Part shown: positions 40,662-46,885 of the stretch, one piece after another
Layout of the letters: the number at the start of each line of letters is the position of its first letter
Position numbering within the stretch: position 1 is the first letter of the stretch
Origin: Vulcanimicrobiia bacterium
Lineage (GTDB): Bacteria; Vulcanimicrobiota; Vulcanimicrobiia; Vulcanimicrobiales; Vulcanimicrobiaceae
DNA length: 46,885 bases
Direction: 5' to 3'
NCBI GenBank assembly: GCA_024281075.1
Contig: JAMXLK010000106.1
Location: forward strand, 1-46,885
Made by a program: the position numbers and the translations under genes
Notes under the pieces: generated by a model
The model's database searches: none
The model's input: only the letters and a program-made list of their open reading frames with translations
Told to the model about the DNA's origin: nothing

Positions 40662-42102
40662 GGCCGCCGGCGTTCCGCTGATCTTCGAGTCCGGGCAGGA
40701 AGGGCGCGCCAACCGCTATTTCGAGCGCGGCAAACCGCTCGAGAACTTTTTGCCGCCGCGGGTTCTACGCGACGAACTGCCACTGCCCGACAACAGCGAG
40801 CTCGACGTCGTGCGTCACTTCACGCAGTTGTCGCAGCGAACGTTCGGCATCGACCTCGGTTTTTATCCGCTTGGCTCCTGCACGATGAAGTACAACCCGC
40901 GCGTCAACGATGCAGTCGCGACGCGCCGCGAGTTCGCCGATCTTCATCCATACACCCCGGACGATTTGGCGCAAGGCGCGCTTGCGGTGATGTACGAGCT
41001 CGAACGCTCGTTGAGCTCGCTCTTCGGGATGACGGCCTTTTCACTCAATCCCTCGGCCGGCGCGCATGCGGAGCTCGGCGCACTGCTGATCGCCAAAAAA
41101 TACTTCAAAGAACGCGGAGAGACGCGCCGTGACAAAGTGATCGTGCCGGACACCGCGCACGGCACCAATCCAGCATCCGCGGCAATGTGCGGTTTCAAAG
41201 TCATCTCGATGCCGAGCAACGCGCGCGGTCGAGTCAGCGTCGAGGAAATTCGTAAGGTGGCCGGCGACGATACCGCCGTCTGCATGATGACCAATCCAAA
41301 CACGCTGGGCCTCTTCGAAGAGGAGATCGCAGCTATTACCGCCGCGGTGCACGAGGCCGGCGGTTTGATGTATTACGACGGCGCCAACGCAAACGCCATC
41401 ATGGGGTACGCCCGGCCGGGCGACATGGGTTTCGACCTCATGCATCTCAACACGCATAAGACGTTCACGATTCCGCACGGCGGGGGTGGCGCCGGACACG
41501 GTCCGCTGGGCGTCGCGGCGCATCTCGTCGATTATCTTCCGACGCCGGTCGTCGTGCGCGACGAATCGGGCTTCCGTTTGGAATTCGATCGGCCCAAGTC
41601 GATCGGACCGATGCGTTCGTTTTGGTCGAACTTCGCGCATGCGGTTCGCGCGCTCGCATATCTCTACGCCAACGGTAGCGAAGGCCTCAAGCGAGTTTCG
41701 CAGCTCGCCGTGCTCAACGCGAACTATCTGCGCGTGAAGATAGCGGCCTTTCTCGAGACGCCGTATCCGGAAGTCTGCCGGCACGAATTCGTCGCTTCGG
41801 CGCAGCGTTTGAAAAAAGAGAACGGCGTTCGTGCGCTCGACCTGGCGAAGGCGCTGCTCGACTACGGTTACATGGCACCGACGATGTACTTTCCGTTGCT
41901 CGTTCCGGAGTGTCTCATGATCGAGCCGACCGAGACGGAATCGAAAGAAACACTCGACGGGTTCGCACAGGCGCTGGAGACGATCGTCGACCGCGCACGC
42001 AAGGATCCCGCGGCGCTCTTTGACGCGCCGACCACCACGGTCGTGGGCCGGGTCGACGAGACGCGGGCGGCGCGTCAGCCCGACCTACGCTGGCGCCCCT
42101 AG
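40654..42102 (+). CDS. gcvPB: Glycine dehydrogenase (decarboxylating) subunit 2
   Basis: A 482-residue PLP-binding subunit: YPLGSCTMKYNPRVND, HPYTPDDLAQGALAVMYELERSL, DTAHGTNPASAAMCGF, YYDGANANAIMG, and the PLP lysine Lys269 in LNTHKTFTIPHGGGG. With gcvPA it decarboxylates glycine and loads the H protein. It is followed by a terminator that ends the operon. Confidence 0.96.
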   Translation: MLEAAGVPLIFESGQEGRANRYFERGKPLENFLPPRVLRDELPLPDNSELDVVRHFTQLSQRTFGIDLGFYPLGSCTMKYNPRVNDAVATRREFADLHPYTPDDLAQGALAVMYELERSLSSLFGMTAFSLNPSAGAHAELGALLIAKKYFKERGETRRDKVIVPDTAHGTNPASAAMCGFKVISMPSNARGRVSVEEIRKVAGDDTAVCMMTNPNTLGLFEEEIAAITAAVHEAGGLMYYDGANANAIMGYARPGDMGFDLMHLNTHKTFTIPHGGGGAGHGPLGVAAHLVDYLPTPVVVRDESGFRLEFDRPKSIGPMRSFWSNFAHAVRALAYLYANGSEGLKRVSQLAVLNANYLRVKIAAFLETPYPEVCRHEFVASAQRLKKENGVRALDLAKALLDYGYMAPTMYFPLLVPECLMIEPTETESKETLDGFAQALETIVDRARKDPAALFDAPTTTVVGRVDETRAARQPDLRWRP

Positions 42103-42126
42103 CCCACGCCGGAAGCCTCTCAGCGG

Positions 42127-42151
42127 AAGCGGCCCGTGCGGCCGCTTTTTT
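42127..42151 (+). terminator. Intrinsic terminator after gcvPB
   Basis: AAGCGGCC / GGCCGCTT perfect 8-bp stem, 5-nt loop, followed by a run of T (CTTTTTTAT). It ends the speE-paaI-gcv transcript. Confidence 0.88.
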
Positions 42152-42244
42152 ATTTCATCGGGCCGGAAGGAGGCTCAGCGCCGCTGTTCAAAAATATTGA
42201 CTCAAGTTAATAACCGGGGTCATTTGTTATCTAAGGAGGGGCTG

Positions 42245-42799
42245 GTGTTTCGCCAACTCGTGGATGATCTTCGTGTCCGGAGCCCGCTCGCTCGGGCTCA
42301 CGCGGACCTGGAACGGCTTTTAGGGGACAGCGCACGCCAGTGGCCCGGCCGGGAGACGCTCCTTTCCCGGCCGGGCGACTACACACGGACGCGCGTCTAC
42401 CGCGACGCCAATTTCGAGATGCTCCTCCTGAACTGGGCGCCGGGCGCCGCTTCGGCGATTCACGATCATGGCGGCCAGCATTGCTGGATGCTCGTCTTGG
42501 ACGGAACGCTCGACGTCGACGACTACGTCCGCCTGGACGCCGGTGAAGTGCCCGGCGTCGCCGAGGTCAAATGGCGGGATTCGCGCAGGCTGCGCTCGGG
42601 CGATATGGACCTGCGTTCCGGTAGGTTCGATTTGCACCGCGTCTCGGCGCCGGCAAAGGGCAAAGCAGTGTCGCTGCACCTCTATGCCGGGCCGCTGCAG
42701 GAATTTCTCGTCTACGACCCGCCGGCGCGCCGCTGTGACCGCGCGTACGGAACTTACGATGCCATCGTGCTGGACGATCGCGTGGTCGCACGCGGATGA
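42245..42799 (+). CDS. Cysteine dioxygenase family protein (type I)
   Basis: A 184-residue cupin that oxidises cysteine (or a related thiol) to the sulfinate with Fe(II). Ligands: IHDHGGQHCWMLVLDG supplies two His and also the Cys of the Cys-Tyr crosslink position; FDLHRVSAP gives the third His; LHLYAGP has the partner Tyr. GTG 42245 is preceded by AAGGAGGGG; the track's 42020 start lies inside gcvPB. AT-rich sequence at 42185-42232 probably holds the promoter. It overlaps the next lipoprotein by 4 nt. Confidence 0.87.
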   Translation: MFRQLVDDLRVRSPLARAHADLERLLGDSARQWPGRETLLSRPGDYTRTRVYRDANFEMLLLNWAPGAASAIHDHGGQHCWMLVLDGTLDVDDYVRLDAGEVPGVAEVKWRDSRRLRSGDMDLRSGRFDLHRVSAPAKGKAVSLHLYAGPLQEFLVYDPPARRCDRAYGTYDAIVLDDRVVARG

Positions 42800-44718
42800 T
42801 TCGACGCGGCATCTTCGCGGTCGCCGCCGTAACGCTCGCTGCGTGCGGCGGCGCCGGCACCTTCCCCGCGGGCTCGGTCGTAAACTCACCGGGCGGCGGC
42901 GGCGGAAGTCCGCCGCCTCATTTCGTCAACGTGAAAGTTACCGTCACGATTCCGGCACGAAAGACGCGCAGCATTCATTCGAATTACGTTTCGGTCAATA
43001 CGCATTCGATCGTCGTTATGCTGTCGACGGTAAACGGAAACCCCGTCGGCGGCGTCAATCCCAAGACGATTAATACCGTCGCGCACGCGCACGGTTGTCA
43101 GTCGGTCTCGGGCACAACGGTCTGTACCGGAACGGTGCTCGGCGCGGCAGGGCACGACGTATTCTCCGTTACTACCTATGCCGGCACCAACGGCACCGGC
43201 GCGCTGCTCTCTGCCGGAACGGCCGCCGCGCAGATCGGATCTGGCGGCGGCGGCATGCAGATCAGCAATACGCTCACGTTAACCCTCTATGGCGTTATTG
43301 CAGCGTTAAAGCTCTCGGTTCAGCCTGCCAGCGCCAAGCGTGGCGACGCTACGCGGGCCGATGTGAGCCTGACCGCATTCGACGCGACGGGCGCGCAGAT
43401 CGTCGGCCCCAGTGATTACTCGTCGCCGATTGCGCTCGCGATCCAAGGCGACGGCGTACATGCCTTCCTCTTACAAAATGGTCGCAGGTCGGGCGGCTCG
43501 CTTTCGATTCCAAAGCCGTCGGCGCACATCACGCTGCGGTACGACGGCAAGAAACAGGCCTCTTCGATCACGCTCGCCGCAAATGTCGATGGTCCGGGCT
43601 CGATCGGCGCCGGCGCGCAATTCAACGTCCGTGGCCGACAGCCGCCTCCGCCGGTCGGTACTATTTACGTTCTGAATGCCGGCTCGAATAACGGACAGGG
43701 TGCGACCGTCACCGAGTACGACGGCAAAGCTCGTGGTAACGTCGCGCCGCAACGGACGCTATCATTGAGCTCTAAACTCTTTGCGCGAAGCATCGCCGTC
43801 GACGGCAGCGGCAACTTGTACGTCGGCTACTTCGACAATCAATACGGCTTCTCGCCGTCAAGCGGTACGCCGGACGCCGGCAACCAGATCGCGGTCTACG
43901 CACCAGGCGCAAACGGAAACGATCAGCCGAGCGCGGTGCTGAAGGCCGACAAGCAATCTCAGACGACGATCTTTCCGCTCTTCATGAGCATCGGGAGCGC
44001 CGGAACGCTCGTCACCTACGGCGCGACCGGTATTGATGGAATCGGCGGAAACGATGCCGTGCTGACCTATTCGTCCGCCGCGAGCGGCCCGACTGTGCCG
44101 TCGTCGGCGTGGGCATATGCGTCACCGACGATTTATTATGCCGGCCCGACGGGTCTAGCGTTGGATTCGGCGGGGAACTTCTATCTCAACGGCGCCTTGC
44201 ACTCGGTGCTCGGCTCGACGTACGGCGTCTTCGTAACGTCCGCATCCGACAACGGCAACCCTTCGGTTTCACCGTCTCGTACGATCCCGTGGGATGCGAC
44301 GACGAAACTGACGCCGGGACTTACGACGAATCTTGGGCTGAGCAGCAACGGTGAAATCTTCGTGGCGGGTACAACGTTATCCGGAAGCGGCAGCTCGACG
44401 TCGTGTCAGGGGAAAGTCGACGTCTACGCCGCCGGTGCCAGCGGGGGCATAACCGACGTTCCGCCGCTGCGCGCATTGACGCTTGCCGGTGTCTATACGC
44501 AGAACTCTCAATGTGCGTCGCCGCGAATTCTGCTCTCGCAGTTCTTCCCGTCACTAACTATTTACGGATCTCGAATCTTCGCAGTCGATGATTTTAACAA
44601 CGCCATCGACGCGTTCGCCGCAGGCGGCCGCGGGACCGTGAAGCCGAGCCTACAGATTTCCGGTTCATCGACCGGATTAAACGCTCCAATTGCAATCGTG
44701 GTCACGTCGAATCACTGA
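42796..44718 (+). CDS. Large secreted lipoprotein with Ig-like and propeller-like parts
   Basis: A 640-residue protein. Signal MIRRGIFAVAAVTLAAC (lipobox LAAC), a Gly/Pro linker, a beta-sandwich-like region (about 45-280: VKVTVTIPARKTRS, LSVQPASAKRGDATRADVSLTAFDATG), then repeats of NHL type from GTIYVLNAGSNNGQGATVTEYD to IFAVDDFNNAIDAFAAGG. ATG overlaps the CDO stop (ATGA), so the two are translated together. The link between a cytosolic thiol dioxygenase and an exported protein is unexplained. Confidence 0.7.
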   Translation: MIRRGIFAVAAVTLAACGGAGTFPAGSVVNSPGGGGGSPPPHFVNVKVTVTIPARKTRSIHSNYVSVNTHSIVVMLSTVNGNPVGGVNPKTINTVAHAHGCQSVSGTTVCTGTVLGAAGHDVFSVTTYAGTNGTGALLSAGTAAAQIGSGGGGMQISNTLTLTLYGVIAALKLSVQPASAKRGDATRADVSLTAFDATGAQIVGPSDYSSPIALAIQGDGVHAFLLQNGRRSGGSLSIPKPSAHITLRYDGKKQASSITLAANVDGPGSIGAGAQFNVRGRQPPPPVGTIYVLNAGSNNGQGATVTEYDGKARGNVAPQRTLSLSSKLFARSIAVDGSGNLYVGYFDNQYGFSPSSGTPDAGNQIAVYAPGANGNDQPSAVLKADKQSQTTIFPLFMSIGSAGTLVTYGATGIDGIGGNDAVLTYSSAASGPTVPSSAWAYASPTIYYAGPTGLALDSAGNFYLNGALHSVLGSTYGVFVTSASDNGNPSVSPSRTIPWDATTKLTPGLTTNLGLSSNGEIFVAGTTLSGSGSSTSCQGKVDVYAAGASGGITDVPPLRALTLAGVYTQNSQCASPRILLSQFFPSLTIYGSRIFAVDDFNNAIDAFAAGGRGTVKPSLQISGSSTGLNAPIAIVVTSNH

Positions 44719-44747
44719 TACACTCCACGCTCCATAAGGAAAAGGAA

Positions 44748-46208
44748 ATGAAGAATCCCCTCGCTACATTGGCCTTGGCAGCCGTTCCCGCACTCCTGAT
44801 AGCAGGGTGTAACGGAAGCGGCGTCGCCGGCGGTTCGGGCGTCGCAGCGCTTCCGAATACGCCGGCAGCTTCGCAACACCGCATGCGGCATCTCGACGGC
44901 GGTTCGCAGGATCTGCATGCCGGCGGATCCGACACGGCGGGTTACGCTTATAACCTCGGCGTGCAGCCCGTCGGGTACTATTACAACACGCAGCCGGGTC
45001 CCGGAGCCGGCTCTTTGTTCTTCGCGGCCCCAACGACGGGCACGATCTATTACTGCATAACCGGCAGCACCGACGGTCGCAAAGCGTTCGAGGGGGAAGG
45101 CGACTCAGGCTTTCCGCCAACCGGACCGTGCGCGCCTCTCGGTCAGGCCGTTACCGGTTTCGGCGGGCGGGAAGATCCACTCGACTTTGTCTCGAGCGCT
45201 GTCGCGCTCGCATCGACCGAGTGCTGCGCGTCGGGCACGCCGTATTACAATGGTCGGCTTAGCGGTTCGATCACATGGGGCCAGCCGTTTGAGTTTCCGC
45301 AGATCGGGGCGAACATCGTCTTCGGTTACCGGCCTAACGACTTCAGCGTGAGCAACATAAAGCTCTCGACCTGGACGTACTGCGCGATCGCCAACGCGAC
45401 GGTCACGGATTGGAACGACCCGGCGATCACTGCAGATAACGGCGGAACGTCCGTCACCGGCGGATCATCGCAGACGATCACGTTCTTCTTCCGAAGTGAA
45501 GGCGGCGCGACGACCTACAATCTGCAGAACCATCTCAATACGGCGTGTAACGTCTCCTGGAAGGCGCCGTACAACCAGTATCCATACCAAGGCTCGGGCC
45601 GCAGCGCCGCATGGACGTTCGGTGTGAGCAGCACGTGGTCGGGTCCAGGGTCTTCGGGCGATCCGAATCCGAATTTCGTGGGCGAGATCGGCGATCCAGG
45701 AATCATCGCCGCAATTCAGAGTACCGCGTATTCCACCGGATACGTAACGGGCGGTTACGTAAAGTCCGCCAGTCCGAAAGTGAGCCAGGCATGGCTGCAA
45801 AACGGATTTGCGAACAAACACGCCATTTTCATCAATCCCGCCAACCGAACGACGCTCGTGAAGGCCTTCTCGAAAATTACCGCATCGTCGATTCAGTACG
45901 GCATGGGCAATGACGGCAATCCGCTCGGTTCCAGCACGCCGTGGTGCCAGCTGTTTATTCCCACGAGCGATTACGTTACGCCGCCGGCGAAATCGTATCC
46001 GATCGTCGGCGTCAACTACCTGATGTTCTACGGTCAGAACAACGGCGTTCATTTATCGGATAAGCAAAAACTAATATCGTTCCTCGAGTCGAATAAGGCA
46101 AATAAGATCATCGACAAGCTCGAGTACATCCCACTCTCTAAGTCGATTAGAACGGCCGTCCTTAGCGCATTCAACGGGAACTCCAGTCAAGCAGCCTGCT
46201 TGCAGTAG
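44748..46208 (+). CDS. PstS-like periplasmic binding lipoprotein
   Basis: A 486-residue protein. Signal MKNPLATLALAAVPALLIAGC. The mature part has AGGSDTAGYAYNLGVQP, LSTWTYCAIANATVTDWNDPAITADNGG (the TNWNDPAI region of PstS), ITFFFRSEGGATTYNLQNHL (R-S-x-G-x-T-T-Y, phosphate-type loop) and GIIAAIQSTAYSTGYV. This is a divergent PstS-family protein. No pstC/A/B genes are near; ligand may be phosphate or another oxyanion. It has 30 nt to the gene before. Confidence 0.8.
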   Translation: MKNPLATLALAAVPALLIAGCNGSGVAGGSGVAALPNTPAASQHRMRHLDGGSQDLHAGGSDTAGYAYNLGVQPVGYYYNTQPGPGAGSLFFAAPTTGTIYYCITGSTDGRKAFEGEGDSGFPPTGPCAPLGQAVTGFGGREDPLDFVSSAVALASTECCASGTPYYNGRLSGSITWGQPFEFPQIGANIVFGYRPNDFSVSNIKLSTWTYCAIANATVTDWNDPAITADNGGTSVTGGSSQTITFFFRSEGGATTYNLQNHLNTACNVSWKAPYNQYPYQGSGRSAAWTFGVSSTWSGPGSSGDPNPNFVGEIGDPGIIAAIQSTAYSTGYVTGGYVKSASPKVSQAWLQNGFANKHAIFINPANRTTLVKAFSKITASSIQYGMGNDGNPLGSSTPWCQLFIPTSDYVTPPAKSYPIVGVNYLMFYGQNNGVHLSDKQKLISFLESNKANKIIDKLEYIPLSKSIRTAVLSAFNGNSSQAACLQ

Positions 46209-46223
46209 CACCGAGAGAAAAGC

Positions 46224-46258
46224 TTGCGCGCGCCGGTGTCCGATCGGCGCGCGCAAGG
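46224..46258. terminator. Strong hairpin after the PstS-like gene, no T-tract
   Basis: CTTGCGCGCGCCG / CGGCGCGCGCAAG, a 13-bp perfect stem with a 9-nt loop, 15 nt after the stop codon. No U-run follows on plus; on minus AAAA-flanking reads as CTTTTC. Probably a transcript end or stabiliser. Confidence 0.6.
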
Positions 46259-46290
46259 CCAAATACCAACCGATTCGTTGATAGGTACCG

Positions 46291-46885
46291 ATGAACGTAT
46301 ATTACCAGCGTATTTTTCTTACGCTCGTCGCGTTGCTCGCTGCCGGTTGCGGCGGTTCGAGTTCGTCCTCGAGCACGATGCCGGCACAAAACGCAACGGC
46401 GCGCGTACGCTTCGTTGACGGCGCCCCGCATCTCGAGACGCTGATCAACGGATATCCGCAAGATATCGGCAGCAACGCATATTTACAAGTCGATTCGCAG
46501 ACGGTCGTCACGACCTTCAGCTACGGCACGTTCACGTCGTTCATGAGCATGAGCGCGGGCGCTCATTCGCTGGTGGCACGCGATCCGCTGGGCTATGCCG
46601 TCGGCCCGCTCAAAACCACCAATCTCACCGGAGGTAAGACGTACACGCTCGTGGTCGTCGGCAGTTATCCAAAGTATCAAGTTTTGACTTTTGAAGAACC
46701 GGCGAGCTCCGGCGCGGCGCTGTCGATGTATAACGCATCGCCCTCGACGCGGCAAGTCAACTTCGGCACCTTTCGCGCATCCACACATTCCGACTTTCGG
46801 CAGCGCGGCAGCGCGCGTTTCGGTAACGTGACGACGGTCTCGCTGGGCAAGAGCGTTACCGACGTCGGCGGCTACGCCGGAAGCG
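46291..46885 (+). CDS. DUF4397-type secreted lipoprotein, 3' end cut off by window
   Basis: Not in the ORF track because it runs off the window. ATG 46291 opens MNVYYQRIFLTLVALLAAGC, a lipoprotein signal, then a Ser run and RVRFVDGAPHLETLINGYPQD, YLQVDSQTVVTTFSYGTFTSF, GGKTYTLVVVGS and a second repeat starting ALSMYNASPSTRQVNFG. This is the DUF4397 beta-sandwich pattern. Frame is open to base 46885. Confidence 0.75.
   Translation, partial: MNVYYQRIFLTLVALLAAGCGGSSSSSSTMPAQNATARVRFVDGAPHLETLINGYPQDIGSNAYLQVDSQTVVTTFSYGTFTSFMSMSAGAHSLVARDPLGYAVGPLKTTNLTGGKTYTLVVVGSYPKYQVLTFEEPASSGAALSMYNASPSTRQVNFGTFRASTHSDFRQRGSARFGNVTTVSLGKSVTDVGGYAGS

Noticed and set aside
1-46885. CRISPR array
   Set aside because: No regularly spaced direct repeats were seen; the four palindromic repeats are dispersed.

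Overview
The window looks like the chromosome of a GC-rich, diderm, uncultivated soil-type bacterium. It carries a dozen lipobox-bearing secreted proteins, PQQ biosynthesis, a LonC-type protease, and split GcvP subunits. My best guess is Candidatus Eremiobacterota (WPS-2) or a neighbouring phylum. This rests on overall gene style only, not on a marker-gene placement. I see no transposase, integrase, phage gene or CRISPR array.

Layout. 1-2.2 kb: two tandem paralogous propeller-like lipoproteins, the first cut by the window edge. 2.3-3.7 kb: a PF04185 phosphoesterase lipoprotein, reading away from rpsF. 3.9-4.8 kb: rpsF-ssb. 4.8-15.9 kb: a block lying between ssb and rpsR, genes that are normally adjacent. 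It holds hicAB, an alpha/beta hydrolase, a second phosphoesterase, a glutamine synthetase-family gene, and a minus-strand operon desaturase-pqqA-pqqC-pqqD-pqqE-pqqB-S9 peptidase, then a zinc-ribbon gene. A GTCATCC...GTCGAAGG palindromic repeat sits at each edge of this block in the same orientation. 16.1-20.2 kb: rpsR-rplI-lonC-dnaB, the rest of the housekeeping operon. 20.2-22.2 kb: mntR-mntH behind a tandem palindromic operator. 22.2-24.4 kb: gamma-carbonic-anhydrase-like protein, two small unknowns, tRNA-Thr(CGT), a GNAT. 24.5-31.8 kb: four related propeller proteins around a minus-strand operon of sulfotransferase, Rieske protein and penicillin acylase. 31.8-34.1 kb: RES-Xre toxin-antitoxin and a lone sufB. 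34.5-42.1 kb: speD, a lipoprotein, then speE-paaI-gcvT-gcvH-(secreted TTHB210-like protein)-gcvPA-gcvPB. 42.2-46.9 kb: cysteine dioxygenase overlapped by a large lipoprotein, a PstS-like lipoprotein and a DUF4397 lipoprotein cut by the window end.

How the genes work together. The PQQ operon is tightly coupled: every junction overlaps or nearly so, and a desaturase leads it. The glycine cleavage P, T and H proteins are complete in one run; the L protein is not here. SpeD and SpeE give spermidine from putrescine. MntR probably controls the manganese transporter MntH. Several genes have starts inside the ORFs given in the track, chosen from Shine-Dalgarno sites, lipoprotein signals or family alignment.

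The most unusual points are these: pqqC has no ordinary start codon upstream of its conserved N-terminus and lies in the same frame as pqqA behind one TAA; the ribosomal/replication operon is split between two copies of one repeat; a propeller gene keeps its lipoprotein cysteine region but has lost the signal peptide; and a propeller lipoprotein family carries a recurring cysteine in successive blades.
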